Positions 46,264 through 59,016 of a stretch of DNA of 64,000 bases are shown here, piece by piece. Source of the DNA: Bretschneidera sinensis (Eukaryota; Streptophyta; Magnoliopsida; Brassicales; Akaniaceae); contig CM043697.1 in the NCBI GenBank assembly GCA_023935145.1, forward strand, positions 44,722,501-44,786,500, written 5' to 3'. The position numbers and the translations under genes were made by a program. Below the pieces are notes generated by a model. It was given only the letters and a program-made list of their open reading frames with translations, searched no databases and was not told the origin of the DNA. How positions within the stretch are numbered: position 1 is the first letter of the stretch; the number at the start of each line of letters is the position of its first letter.

Positions 46264-46434
46264 TACAGTACAATAGTATACAAGAGCAAGACTTCTGCTT
46301 CGACGTAGTTACGACGGTAATGTCTAATTTCTTTCTTTTTAACGGCTATTTTCTTTTGAGGGCTCTGTTAAAAAGAAAAGTTAATACAATTATCTAGCTG
46401 GAACCCATTATTAAATAGCCGTAACACTTTCACA

Positions 46435-46557
46435 ATGTTCTCTCCTCTCTTCAGGCCTCACAAACCCAATACCTCACCACCACTTGAAGCAGAGGCTAAG
46501 TCATTGAACAATGCAATTCTTGGGGTTTTCTATAACAAATTTGCTCTTTATAATTAA
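46435..46557 (+). CDS. Small unrecognised ORF, copy 2
   Basis: Forty codons beginning MFSPLFRPHKPNTS. It is eight codons longer than its partner in copy 1 because the early stop is absent. It shows no known motif. It could be a leftover leader exon of the neighbouring gene or chance. The stretch to 46930 shows nothing else. Confidence 0.2.
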   Translation: MFSPLFRPHKPNTSPPLEAEAKSLNNAILGVFYNKFALYN

Positions 46558-46932
46558 TTATGCTATGTTTGGTTCCCCAGAATTTGAAAGAAAAACAGGA
46601 AGAATTGTGTGTGCGTGAGAATTTTTATGTGTTTAATGTAAATCTTTGTGTATAATTATATGGGTATTGAGTTTATCACTGAGATTGATTTGCTATGAGC
46701 TTGAGTTTGGAAATTTTGGTTATGATTTTTTTTTTTTTGAAATTATTTCTCCTTTTTCATGGGTTTGGCCACTTGTTTGGTCCAGAGTGCCCTAAGTAAC
46801 TCAAAAGATAGTGACGAATTTGTTATGTTCAGTGTTTTTAACTTCTCATTCATCTTTTAACCACAAACACAAGATAATTCACTTGCTGCTACTGTTATTT
46901 GTAATGTAATGGGATTGAAATTGATATTTCAG

Positions 46933-47267
46933 GTCATTTGTCCAAATCTGTAATACCGAACAGAGGGTATGATGACTTGGTGAACACACAAGATAATTCA
47001 TAGAACTATATGTTTCAACTATTGTGTTATATCATGCAGGATCTTCCTATGTACTGAATCTGCACGATAATCACTCATGCATGTAGAACTCCATGAGTAT
47101 CTTATGAGGTTTGCCAATTGGCTGGTGTAACCTTTTGAATATACATAGAATTATGTGTTTTAATTGCTCCTGACAGTATCTTTTGACTCCATTAAAGGCA
47201 CACAAGTTATGAATTGTGGGCACACAATGTATATGGATTGCTTTTCTGAAATGCTTGAGAAAAAACA
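46933..47267 (+). pseudogene. Remnant of a CHY/RING zinc-finger E3 gene, copy 2
   Basis: Same three exon-like blocks as in copy 1: VICP(+1)ICNTEQRV after TTTCAG, then the LHDNHSCM-stop-NSM block, then FDSIKGTQVMNCGHTMYMDC at 47177-47267 ending at donor CA|GTAAGC. The extra A in the first block and the TAG in the second are shared with copy 1, so decay preceded the macro-duplication. A final exon with the last RING Cys pair is not found before the transporter exons begin at 47543. Confidence 0.55.
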
Positions 47268-49198
47268 GTAAGCTCCAGATTAACTTTGCGTTATATTTGG
47301 TTACTGTAATTTAGTTTTTTTTTTCCTGAATGAGTCAAAAGGTTGTACGGATTGAGAAAATTGCATATGATCAGGACAAAGGTTAGTTAATTCCTCCTAG
47401 CAGAATTTTGGCAAATTTTCTTGCATATGTGAAGATTAAGTAGATCAAATGTACCCGTAAACTAAACAAGCCTTTCTTTCAATTGATGGATGCAACTTTA
47501 AATGCCTGCAAAAACTCTTTGAGCTCATCTTTGGTTTTGCAGTTTTCAGTCTTTGGTTCCATATTGACCTTTGGTGCAATGATTGGTGCGATCACAATTG
47601 GGCCAATTGCTGACTTCATTGGTAGGAAAGGGGTACGCAAAAAGACTTCTGATAAATCTCTTGGATCAAGCAGTGTTTTACTAAGATTTCAGTGTTTGAT
47701 TATTTTCTTGAGGTGGATAATTGGATATTCAACATGTGACATTGTTTTCATTGTGGAACTTATGCAGGCAATGAGAGTTTCTACTGGTTTCTGTGTTGCT
47801 GGGTGGCTTGCCATTTACTTTGCTAAGGTTATTCTAATCTCAACTTTGGAGTAACAGAAGTTGTTTACTCAGAACGTGGCTTAATAATCTTTTCTCTGCC
47901 TTAAATTAAACAAAAAAGGGCACAGTTGCTTTGGACATTGGAAGACTGGCTACAGGTTATGGAATGGGGGCCTTCTCCTATGTGGTGAATTCATGTCTCT
48001 TATTTAGCAATTTGTTCCTCTGTTGATATGAACTTTTCCATAAATAGTATTAACAGATTACATGTTACTAACAACTTTGATGCTATTACTTGATGGATGC
48101 CAAGGTACCCATTTTTATAGCTGAAAATGCACCAAAAAATCTTCGAGGAGCACTAATGACTATAAATCAGGTAATAACGTGAAAATGGGGATATCAGAGA
48201 AAATCCTCATTTCTTATCAACAAAATTCCAAGCAGTGATAAAAATTTCTTTTCAGGTAGTATCAGTTTTTGGAATTATGCAATATGTCTAATTATGTCTC
48301 TTCTTACTTCACAGCTTATGATCTGTAGTGGAGTGTCTGTTACCTTCATAAAAGGCACGGTACTGACATGGAGGACTTTAGCGTTAACTGGTAAATTTGC
48401 TATATCTATTAATGCATTCAGCTACAGAAACTTACAGACATAAAACTCACTTGAGTATACTTAAGAAATGACCTTATGGTGAACGCAGGCAAAGACAGGA
48501 CGTGTAAAGGAGTTTGAAGTTGCACTACAAAAACTTCGTGGCAAGGATACCTTCTGGTGAATCCAGGTTCTTGTTTCTGAACCTAATATTCAATCCATTG
48601 ACAATGTTTTAGATTATTGAGAAGAAAATATATCGAAGTATACTTCATTACTTGACAGGAATACATAGAAACTCTTGACCGGCTCCCAAAAGCCAAATTG
48701 ATGGATTTGTTTGAAAGAAGATACCTGCGCTCTGTCATTGTAATTGCCTTCTCCGAATCAATTGCTCAATAATATTTATCTCTATCAAATTTTTTTTATT
48801 AATTTCATTAAAAAAAGTACCATTTGCTTCATAAATAATTTATGTTCAACTATAACATCTTTCCTTTACATTATTTTTTTCCCTGTTAATCTATGCATTT
48901 GTCACCAGATAGGAGTCGGACTGATGGTCTTTCAGCAATTTGGGCGAATCAATGGAATCTGTTTCTACACCAGCTATATTTTTGAGCAAGCAGGTAAGAG
49001 ACTTAACAAAAATGCAAAACACCAGGTGAAGCTTTTTGATGTGACAGTCACTGGGAAGAAAGAAAACCTCAGAATTTTGACACCTCTAGACTGTTGCATT
49101 GTGGATCTGCCAATCAGTTCCAACTAAATTTTCCGTCTTATCTTTCCCAGCTTTCCTTTTAAGGAAGCACGTAATCAAATAACTCAAGTATTAGTAGA

Positions 49199-49607
49199 TG
49201 TTAGAGTTGATGTATACTTCACGGGATCAGATCTGTAGAACCCCATACGAACACGGGGTCCCGCTCCCCGGTGAGCGGGCAGGGTCTAGGGGCCAGTGCC
49301 CCCGAAACTTTCAGGCCATGTACATGAGTTGGGTCTGGTTTTTTGCTTGGAGGTTTGGGTTTGAGTCCATGAATAGCCGTAGTTCTGCAGCAGAACGAAA
49401 ATTCTAATTAGACCCTAATTAGGACGTCTTAAGTTGCTTATAAATATACTTTATGTACTGAGCATACATTGTAACAAGAGATTTGTGAGATTGATAATAA
49501 GAAACTTCTGGCAGAACGTAACCCTATTCTAGGGTGAACCTGGGTAAATCTTCTCTTCTTTTTTTTCTGTTTATAATTTGTGTGATTGACAGGTCTCGAA
49601 TCGTTCA
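49199..49607 (+). repeat. 5' LTR of copia copy 2 (409 bp)
   Basis: TGTTAGAG ... CGTTCA. Comparing by eye with its own 3' LTR shows clearly more differences and indels than comparing it with the 5' LTR of copy 1, which places insertion well before the macro-duplication. Confidence 0.95.
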
Positions 49608-49609
49608 AT

Positions 49610-49621
49610 TGTTATCAGAGC
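49610..49621 (+). other. Primer binding site of copia copy 2
   Basis: TGTTATCAGAGC, one base away from the initiator-Met tRNA-complementary TGGTATCAGAGC, 2 bp after the LTR. Confidence 0.75.
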
Positions 49622-49648
49622 CTTGTGTTCGAGGATTAATGATCAGAG

Positions 49649-52600
49649 ATGTCGATTGGATCACGGATTGAAATCGAGAAGTTCGGAGGGAAGAGCTTCG
49701 AGTTATGAAAACTGAAGATGGAGGATCTACTCGTGGATAGGGATCTGTGGACGGTAATAGTCGATGAGATACCAAAGAGTACGGCGTCCACGGCAAAGCC
49801 GTCGCCAGTGGTGGTTTCGACATCATCTTCAGTGATCATCACAGAGTAGGAGAAGCTCGATCGGAAGGCACGAAATCTGATTCGGCTGTGCCTGATCGAT
49901 TATGTCCTGATAAACATTTCTTGAGAAAAGACTGCGAAAGATCTCTGGAAGAAGCTGGAAAGCCTTTATCAGAGTAAATCTTTGGTAAAACAAACTGTTT
50001 CTGTGGACAAAGTTGTACAACCTTCGGATGGCTGAGGGTGATTATTTCTCTGTTCATCTACATGAGTTCAACACTTTGATAGGTCAGTTATTATCTATTA
50101 GTGTTGATGTGACGGATGACGATAAGGCTATTACGCTGCTCTGTTCACTGCTTGGTTCATGGGATAACTTAATAGTTGCGATTGATAGTGGTATGACTGA
50201 TCTGTCTTTTGAGAATGTCGTGGCAGCCCTATTGTCTGAGGAGATAAGGCGGCAGGGTACAGAAAACTCGTCAAATGAGGCCTTATCTGTGAGAGAGCGA
50301 ACCCATGATAAATATTACAGGTGGTCTGGTGATAAATCCAAGTTCAGGAGAAGATCAAAAAGTAGGGATAAATCTGGGTTGAAGTGTTGGAAGTATAGGA
50401 AACCAGGGCATCTAAAAGATGAGTGCAGAAGTAAGAGTATGAGCCCTAAAAAGAGAACAGGCGAGATATAAGTTTCAGGTAACAGGAACCAGTATGATAA
50501 TGATGCTAGTGACTTAAATATGGCATCTTGTTTGGCTCAATCAGATCAGAGTGTTTGGATAATTGATATAGGAACATCCTTTCACATGACACCTCACAGG
50601 ACTGGTTTCTTGAGTATGAAACCTTTGATAGGGAAATGTTTTATTGGGAGATAACTCTCCGGTGAAAATTATTGGTCGTGGGAAGGTAAAATTGAGGATG
50701 AATGATGGGACAGTCAGAACACTTCTAGGCATGATGCATATTCTGAGTCTCAACAGGAACCTAATATCAGTCAGCAAGATGGCAGATGGGGGTGTGAATT
50801 TCAGCTGGACAAAAATTCGTGTAAGATGACTCATGGATCGTTAGTAATTGCATGAGGTGTTGAGTATGGTACGTTGTACAAGCTGCTAGAAAATACAGTA
50901 CAAAGTCAGTGCAATGGAGGTTTTATCTCTAAGAAGGCTACTGATGATAAGGTAACGCCCTCTATGTTGTAGCATCAGAGGCTTGGGCATATCGGTAAAA
51001 AGAGACTATCTAATTTATTGTCAAAGCAAATGGTGAAGGGAGTCCCAGATTGCTCCATGGGATTCGGTTTCTGTGAGCATTATCTACATGGCAAGCAGAA
51101 CCGTGTGAGTTTTAAGTCCGCTGCCACGAGGGCAAAGGGTATTCTGGATTTAATACATAGTGATGTGTTTGGGTCAATTCCAGTCCAATCTCTTAGAAAA
51201 TCAAGGTATTATATCTCTTTCATTGATGATTTTTCAAGGTATGCATGGATTTATTTCATTAAGAATAAAGCTGAAGCATTTGATAAGTTCCGTGAGTTTA
51301 AAGCATTTGGTAGAAAATCATATGGAAAGAAAGATAAAGGTACTGAGAACAGATAATGGAGGAGAATTTTGCTCAGACAAGTTTGAGCAATTCTGTGTGG
51401 CAAACGGCATTGCAAGACAGAAAACAACTCCATACACACCTCAACAGAATGGGGTGGCCGAGAGACTCAATCGGTCACTCATGGAGAAACGATGAGTGTG
51501 TTGGGTTGTGCAAGCTTGAAGCTGGAGTTCTGATCTGAAGAACAAGTCACCTACATCAACTTTATAGGATCAGACACCGTTTGAGGCATTATTCGGGAAG
51601 AAGCCGAGTTTGGCTCATGTTAGGGTGTTTGGGTGTGATGCTTTTATGCATGTGCCAAAAGAAAAGATGAACAAACTTAACAACAAATCAGTGAAGTGCA
51701 TCTTCATTTGTTATAAGGATGGGGTCAAGGGGTACAAGTTATGGAATCTAGAAAACAAAAGTACAGTTTACAGCAAAGATATTGTGTTCAGGGAAACACA
51801 AAAGGATGTGGCGGCTGTCCAAGACGTACCGAAACAGCCAAAACAGGTTCAGATTGATCTTAGATCGGGAGATAAAGAGTGGGAGACTACCCCATAGGCT
51901 GCACCAGATACTTCAGATACTGAGTTAGTTGGGTCTGAACAAGATATTAATGTTTCTGATGTAGAGGATGAAGATTCAAATACTGGCTCAGAGGTAGAGA
52001 CCATGCCTGTCATAAAGAGATCAACACGGGTTAAGAGACCACCCATCAAGTATTCCCCTAGTGCTTACAGTACATTATATGCTTTAAATATTACTGGTGA
52101 TGATACTAGCACAGTAAAAGAGGCAAGGACCTCAGAGGATGCAAATCTGTGGGAGGATGCTACGAAAGAGGAGATGCAAGAACTGGACAAGAATGAAACA
52201 TGGAGCCTTGTGAAATTACCTAAAGATAGGAAGGCAATTGGGTGCAAATGGATTTTCAAAAAGAAAACAAATGTAGATGGAATGGTAGAAAAGTACAAGG
52301 CACGTCTAGTTGCAAAGGGGTACTCGCAAATAGAGGGAGTTGATTATGGTGAGATATTTTCCCCGGCAACAAAATTGACATCTATCATATGTGTCTTATC
52401 CATGGCAGCTGCTTATGATCTAGAGGTTGAGCAATTGGATGTGAAGACAGTTTTCCTTCATGGGGACTTAGAGGAAGAAATTTACATGAAACAGCCTGAA
52501 GGTTTTGTGAGCAAATGCAAGGAAGAGTTGGTTTGAAAATTGAAGAAGTCTTTGTATGGACTAAAGTAGTCACCACGGATGTGGTACCAAAAGTTTGATA

Positions 52601-53460
52601 CATATGTCATTGAGCTTGGGTTCACTCGCAACTATACTAACAGGAAGATGATTAGTACTGTGAAAACATTGTTGGCAAGGCAGTTTGACTTGAAAGACCT
52701 AGGGCCAGCAAACTTTATCTTGGGCATGCAGATAAAGAAGGATTGTGAAAATCGAAAACTATGGCTAAGTCAGAAGAAGTATATTGAAGAAGTGTTGAAG
52801 AAATTCAACATGTCTGACAGCAAGCCAGTAGGGACTCCTATGTCTTTGGGAACCAAATTATCTGCAAAACAATGTCCGAAGACAGAGGAATAAGCTGAAG
52901 ATATGGCGCACGTACCTTATGCTAGTGCGGTTGGAAGCTTGATGTAGCCATGGTGTGTACGAGACCAGATATTACCCAAGCAGTGGGAGTATTGAGTAGA
53001 TATATGTCTAATCCTAGAAAAGAGCATTGGACTGCAATCAAGAGAGTACTTCGATATCTTTGTGGCACGTCAGAGTTTGCATTGTGTTATGGAGGTATGG
53101 GAAGTAAGAAAAATCTTGATATTGTAGGATCAGTTGATGTTGACTGGGGAGGAGAAATTGATGGAAGAAGGTCTACAAGCGAGTATGTGTTCAATCTATT
53201 TGCTGGGGCAGTTAGTTGGATGAGCAAAAGGCAAAGTGTTGTTGCCTTTTCATCTATAGAAGCAGAGTATATAGCAATAACTCATGCTGAAAAGGAAGCT
53301 GTTTGGCTTCAAAGGTTATGTACTGAGCTTAGGTTTAAACATGAAGCAGTGAAGGTCAAATGTGACAATCAAGGTATTCTTCTTAGCAAAGAATCCTTCA
53401 TTTCATTCACAGACGAAGCACATTGATATCCAATATCACTTCATCCGAGAAAAAGATTGA
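49649..53460 (+). pseudogene. Decayed copia gag-pol, copy 2
   Basis: Gag starts at 49649 like copy 1 but has two extra TGG to TGA/TAG stops early (GAGTTATGAAAA, GAGTAGGAG). The zinc knuckle reads CWKYRKPGH, with the second Cys as Tyr. The protease motif is DIGTSFHMT, so the catalytic Asp-Thr-Gly has become Asp-Ile-Gly. Integrase (about 50980-51900) carries a 1-bp gain near 51306, and deletions near 51490 and 51530 that remove part of the C-terminal half. RT (52003-52893) keeps KARLVAKGYSQ and QLDVKTVFLHGDLEEEIY, but like copy 1 it passes from YTNRKM directly to TVKTLLARQFDLKDLG without the YVDD loop. RNase H (52950-53420) retains SIEAEYIA and ends in a frameshift. Confidence 0.9.
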
Positions 53461-53630
53461 AGAAAACGTGATAATCTTGGAGAAAGTCGATACAGCAGTG
53501 AACAACGCAGATTTCTTGACTAAGACAATTAGTCTAGAAAAGTTCGAGCAGTGTGCTACTGAGATGGGCTTGAAGAAACAGAGTTCTGAGAAGTTTTCCT
53601 TGTGTGTGAAGCATTTACCAAGTGGGAGAT

Positions 53631-54028
53631 TGTTAGAGTTGGTGCATACTTCACGGGACCAGATCTGTAGAACCCCGGACGAACACGGGGTCCCGCTCCC
53701 CGGTGAGCGGGTAGGGGTCTAGGGGGTAGCACCCCTGAAACTTTCAGGCCATGTACATGAGTTGGGCCTGATTTTTTGCTTCTCGTATTGGGCTTGGGCC
53801 CATGAACAACCATAGTTCTGTAGCAGAACGGAAATCCTAATTAGGACGTCTCAAGTTGCTTATAAATACTTTTTATATACTGAGCATACATTGTACAATA
53901 GAAATGTGAGGTTGATAATAAGAAACTTCTAGCAGGACGTAGCCTTATTCTGGAGCGAACCTGGGTAAATCTTGTCTTCTTTTCTTTCTGTTTATAATTC
54001 GTGTGATTGACAGGTCTCGAATCGTTCA
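53631..54028 (+). repeat. 3' LTR of copia copy 2 (398 bp)
   Basis: Begins TGTTAGAGTTGG after the polypurine stretch and ends CGAATCGTTCA. It is 11 bp shorter than the 5' LTR, mainly from a missing AATTAGACCCT-type segment. It is followed by GCAGA. Confidence 0.95.
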
Positions 54029-55516
54029 GCAGATACTCTCAATCAATTAATTCTATAACTAATATTTTCACTATTGTCTTTGTCATGTCTCAGGGTTTTC
54101 TGTCAGCATTGGGACCATAATATATGCTTGTATTCAGGTTTATAACTCTAAATTCTGGTTATTATTTAAAATATTTCTTGTTAATAGGAAGAGCTTGAAA
54201 CCATTCTCTTTTTTTTATTTTTTCAGGTAGTGTTTACTGCCCTTAATGCACCTGTGGTCGATAGAGCTGGAAGAAAGCCCCTATTATTGGTAAACTGCAG
54301 TCAAACTAGCATTAGCTCTGTATAATTGCTCATAAAAGTTTCTCTCCATATACAAAAGAATAATTTTGTTTTTATTTGACATTGGTTTTTTAGGTTTCTG
54401 CAGTAGGATTGGTCCTAGGCTGTTTACTAGCTGGGCTTTCATTCTATCTGAAGGTAACTGCCAAACCCTTAGCCCAAACAACTTCTTATTTTGTTTTGAT
54501 ACTAATATGTCGAAGAACTTTTGTGAACCAGTCACATGAGTTGGCACTCAAGTCAGGCCCAGTTCTTGCTGTAGTTGGCATATTGGTAATACCAACAGGT
54601 TTCTCAAATTATATTATCCACTCTTTTCACTAGAAAAAAAAATGACATCTAGTTTTCGACTTGTTACCTCTGACACGAATTACTCTTTGAGGTCAGCTAT
54701 ACATAGGATCCTTTTCGGCGGGAATGGGTGCAATTCCATGGGTAGTGATGTCTGAGGTAATTAAAATTCTCAAGAGATGTCACTCATATCAATGATAATC
54801 TAATTTACCATTCTGAAAATAATATTTTCATTGCAGATATTCCCAATAAATATTAAAGGTGTAGCTGGAGGCCTGGCAACACTAGTAAACTGGTTTGGTG
54901 CATGGGCAGTTTCCTACACTTTCAACTTCCTTATGAGCTGGAGCTCCTATGGTAAACAGAGTTCAGCTTTTCATTGTTTCATTCCATCATAGTAATCAAT
55001 GATTCATGCATTAATAATGTAAAACAAGCTAATTTGGGCAAAAAAAAATGTTCTATATTGAGAGCTAAGTCATAAGAGGTAGAGATACACGATGGGAACA
55101 GAAATCACTCTTAGCTTTTTGGAGCAAACAGAAAGAATTTCAACGGCCTAATCAGACAGAAAGTGCCTACAAGTTCCAAAAAGATAACTACTTGTCAAAA
55201 AGTTTCAAAAAGATAGTATATACTGCACATAAGATGATCTGAACAATTTGTAAAATGATGTGAATTCACTTGTATGATGTCTGGTTTTCAGGTACCTTTA
55301 TTATCTATGCTGCAATCAACTCACTGGCTATATTGTTCGTGGTTTCCATAGTACCTGAAACAAAGGGGAAAACACTGGAAGAAATCCAAGCAATCATCAA
55401 TGGATAGAGAGACAAAAGATAGAATAAAGACTATTCTTTTTTGGATATTCTCATGTGAAAAATTGACAACTCCATTATACATGAAGATGGAAAATGGTTG
55501 AAAAGAATAATGCCGG

Positions 55517-55838
55517 ATGCTATTCAAAAGACAGAAGCTGAGATTCGCAATCATACATGTTAGTAGCTATTATTGCAAGGGAAATAAAATTTTATTCTGC
55601 TTATTCTAGTTTTTCATTCAACTATAGAGTGAAAATCATCTTGATCTCTCGGACTTCCACCACCAGGAGAATTCCCAATGCTGTTCAAAAGACAGAAGCT
55701 GAGATTCACAATCATACATGGTAGTAACTATTATTGCAAGGGAAATAAGATTTTATTCTGCTTAGTCTTGTTCTTCATTCAACTATAGAGTGACAATCAT
55801 CTTGATCTCTTGGACTTCCACCACCAGAAGTTCAGCAA
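55517..55838. repeat. 161-bp tandem duplication between convergent genes, copy 2
   Basis: TTCAAAAGACAGAAGCTGAG at 55523 and again at 55684. Same structure and position as 20870-21190 in copy 1. Confidence 0.9.
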
Positions 55839-55867
55839 TTCGAAACCACGAGTGATGAGACCCCAAT

Positions 55868-57853
55868 CTATGAACCATTTGAAGATCCCAAAGTAACGGT
55901 CACAAGAGCAGATCCTTCCATAAAATCAAAACTTTCGCAATTTCTTATAATCTTGGGTGGCTTATATTGACTTGCTGGTGCTCCATTCTCAATGGCTACA
56001 TGCAATAACCTATCAAAGCTACCAGGTTTTACAATGGATACTGATAAAGGGCCTACTTCACCCCTATCCCTCTGCACCTTGTAAATACCTCCAAGGCCAT
56101 CCTCAAGAGAGGAACAACATCTCCTAAGAACAACTATAGACTCCTGCAACATATCCTCCTGAAGAAACATAAATCCCTGTCTAATTTCTACAAAAATCTT
56201 CACTCTCTTTGGGCTCACCTTTAAGTTCATGAAGCTGGTGAAGTCCACAACCTCTGCAGCCATAATGTTTCTTAGAACCAGCTGAAAACTGTCCCTAGCA
56301 GTCATCAAATCTTTTTCAGTCAACATCTCAGAAGAAGTTTTAGGGGCTCTCATCACAAACTCCACTTGTGGAGATGAATTGTAGAAACCAACAACTCTCA
56401 CTATATCACCCAAACGGTATCGATACAAACCTCTATAAGTAGTCACAACCACTTCATACATCTTCCCTACCTCGACGCTAGCAAAATCCATGGTTTCTTC
56501 ACCAACAACCTTACTCTCATTCAAATCAAATAGAAGAAATTCAAAGTAGGCCGCAGTTGGAAGCATAACGAATCTGGTTGTCTCTGGTGGCTGCATAATG
56601 TCCAAGTTAATGCCAATACAGCACTCTGAAGCAAAGTAATCCCCACCTAACACGGGCACCTCCCCTGCGTAGTACTTGAGTTTCGAATAATACTGTATCA
56701 TACTTCCAGTCGTAACACACTTAACATATCGAACATTAGGCCATAATTTACCCACAATCCCTTCCCAGTTATTGTCTTCACAAATCAATCGAATTCTCTT
56801 CGATAAATCCGGTTGTGGCCCACCAAGGACCTCGATAACAGAATCTCTCATCGCAACATCATCAACCTCCAAAGCCAAAATCCCACTTTCGATATCTTCA
56901 CATAGCTGCACCCACTTGGATTCTAACAGGGTAAATGCTTTAATCAAGCCTTTTGCATAAGCTGCTCGAATCCCATCTATCAAATCACAGTTCCTAAGAG
57001 CACAAAGAAGGTGGCAGTATACTTGGTGCTCAATGTTTGATCCAAAAATAACTTCGCGGGGACTAGTGGTAGATAAATTTCACCAATTCGCGTTACTATT
57101 ACTATGTAAAGGGTACGAGGACGCAGCCATTGCCTTAAAACCCCCTTTTGTCTTTGAAACATTACCAGCATAAATAAACCATAGTATCTTATTCACTTCG
57201 CACCTTGGAGGAAACAACCTAGTATTAAAAAAAAAAAAAAATCAGCATCCCCTTTTCATAGAAAATCAGAATCCCATATTATGAATCACAAAACCAACAA
57301 AGACAACAAGAATCACAGATCAAATGAGCTTAATTAATTACCTTCGAAGAACTGCAGCAGTTCCCTGGTGAGCTATATAGGAAGCCGCTTTTGAGAGTGT
57401 TGAATCAAAGTAAGGAATCAATTTGGGCTTCATTGAACTCGTACCAGAGCTGCTTTCATAAAAATTTTTTTAAAAAAATAATGGACTTTAACTAAGAAAT
57501 TCACTTCAAGGGAATCAAGACCAAAACTAATTAAATAACACGACTCTATTATTAAGAATTAACCTGTAAAAGAAACAAAGCAGAGGATCAACGGACAATA
57601 GAGGATGATCATGATCAAGGTAGCAGTTGGCCATTTGATTGATGAAATCAGCGTAATCATCGTAACAGGACAACGGCACGGCGCGTTTGAAAGTGGCAAC
57701 GTCCACCGGCGCATCGTAGCCCGAGAGGTAGGATTGGAGATAGCGTACGCCACCGTGGCGCTGAAGGATAGACTGGAGGGTCTCCACCTGGTGACGCGTG
57801 GCGTTCTCGGTGGAGACCTCGAGCTTCTCCAGTAACTCCTCGTCGGTCATCAT
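55868..57853 (-). pseudogene. GH3 acyl-acid-amido synthetase pseudogene, copy 2
   Basis: Exon 1 is 57853-57564, exon 2 is 57452-57342 (SSSGTSSMKPK; ends CTT-CGA, the Arg codon lost in copy 1) and exon 3 is 57218-55868. Exon 3 keeps an open 371-codon stretch with LLESKWVQLCED, YFASECCIGINLD, YRGLYRYRLGD and the C-terminal QYKPPKIIRN, about the family's normal length. The only clear lesion is near the start of exon 3. A 3-bp loss turns TCA-CGA into TGA at 57082-57080 (after NANW), about 46 codons into that exon. So the copy has one nonsense codon and otherwise looks complete. A shortened protein starting inside exon 3 would lack the ATP-binding motif. Substrate cannot be assigned. A GH3.10/PBS3-like rather than auxin-type enzyme is possible but unproven. 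Confidence 0.85.
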
Positions 57854-58972
57854 TTTCAGAGTGGGGGCCAAGAGATTTTTTTTCTGAGCGCGTAGGATAA
57901 GGTGGTGCGCTAAACCGGCACTGCTGCGCGTTAGCAACTAACGTTGTCTTGGTCTTGGTCGCCGGAGAAATCGATGTTCTGGTCTGAAACCTGATAGTCA
58001 GCGCAAATACCGAATCAATTCATCTTTTCTTTTGTCAATTTTTTGGCTATACTAAGATACCCTTGGCTACCTGCTACAGTGATTGTTGACATGAAGGGCA
58101 TATATGTCACTTCATGTGCAGCCGGTAAATGAGTTGCATGATAAAGATGGCAAAAAAAGCAGTTTGCTAGCGTCATTATGCGATTGCGACTAACATTCAT
58201 CCGTGCAGTGCACGTGAGGAAATCATGTATGCCCCACTCGGCCACCCGTGCTCCTGTGTTAGGTATTGAATAAATTTTGAACTTCAGTGTTTGAGTTCGG
58301 GTTCAAATTCTCAGATATTGGTGAATACATTTTAATATATATTTTAATTAATTTAATATAAAATATTAAGTAAGTATTAAGATAATTACTTTTAACTAAT
58401 ATTTGTATAAAATTAAATTTTGCAAATATCAATTATTCTGAGTGGATGCATATCATAAATGAAAAGCATTTTACCCTGAATAATGTTATTAAAACAAAGT
58501 TAGTGTTAGTGAAAATGAATAGTATAAATGATTCAAATTAAGAATAACTCAATGAAATGTGTTTATTGCAAGTTCTTTATTTACAGTGTATGAGAGTAGC
58601 AATTAAAAGCACGCTTATGCGATTGATTAAAATGATATAACATTTAAGAATAATGTGTTTATATGGTTAGAAAAATTGCCCGGTATGTGTTTCATTAAGA
58701 ATCTAGTATATATATAGATAGAATATTTTCTTATGTAATATGTCTGAATTCTTTTTTAAATTGAAAAATATAATTGTTGGTGCAAGATTTAATTTATACA
58801 TCAATCGAAGTTGAAGTAGACTCGACTGGAACAATATTTCTCTATATGAGTCTGGTATTGCCTCAATCAAAAGGATTTTAATGATATACCATTATAAATT
58901 CTAAAAAAAAGAATTTAATCCAACAGTTAATACACATAATAAATAGCAAGTACAAAGTAGCAACAAACTCTT

Positions 58973-58980
<8 letters not shown>

Positions 58981-59010
<30 letters not shown>
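58981..59010. repeat. (TA)15 microsatellite
   Basis: Thirty bp of TA after a TCTCTC run. The copy 1 site (about 23938) has only about six units. Confidence 0.9.

Positions 59011-59016
<6 letters not shown>

Larger units (their letters stand above)
49199..54028 (+). mobile_element. Ty1/copia LTR retrotransposon, copy 2 (full-length, 4,830 bp)
   Basis: Both LTRs are present, with TG...CA ends, PBS, internal gag-pol and a polypurine stretch (AAGTGGGAGAT) before the 3' LTR. Flanking 5-bp sequences are GTAGA (left) and GCAGA (right), a target-site duplication with one mismatch. The internal order is gag-PR-INT-RT-RH. It lies in the transporter intron between the helix 7 exon (ending 48993) and the next exon at 54094. 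It is dead: shared stops, no RT active-site loop, and extra private frameshifts. Confidence 0.95.
47543..55407 (+). pseudogene. ERD6-like monosaccharide transporter pseudogene, copy 2 (split by copia)
   Basis: More complete than copy 1. Exons with AG/GT borders are 47543-47632 (FSVFGSILTFGAMIGAIT), 47768-47827 (CVAGWLAIYFAK), 47919-47984 (DIGRLATGYGMGAFSY), 48105-48170 (FIAENAPKNLRGALMTIN), 48315-48390 (GVSVTFIKGTVLTWRTLAL), 48489 to about 48550 (RVKEFEVALQKLRGKD), 48659-48739, 48909-48993 (FQQFGRING, with Gly to Arg), 54094-54137, 54227-54289 (NAPVVDRAGRKPLLL), 54394-54453, 54532-54585, 54697-54756, 54837-54951 and 55292-55407 (PETKGKTLEE, stop). Missing are the first exon with helix 1 and the exon with the PESPRWL motif, and the exon after KLRGKD breaks off. 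With a 4.8-kb copia element in the intron after helix 7, a functional carrier is very unlikely. Known members export sugars from the vacuole. Confidence 0.9.
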
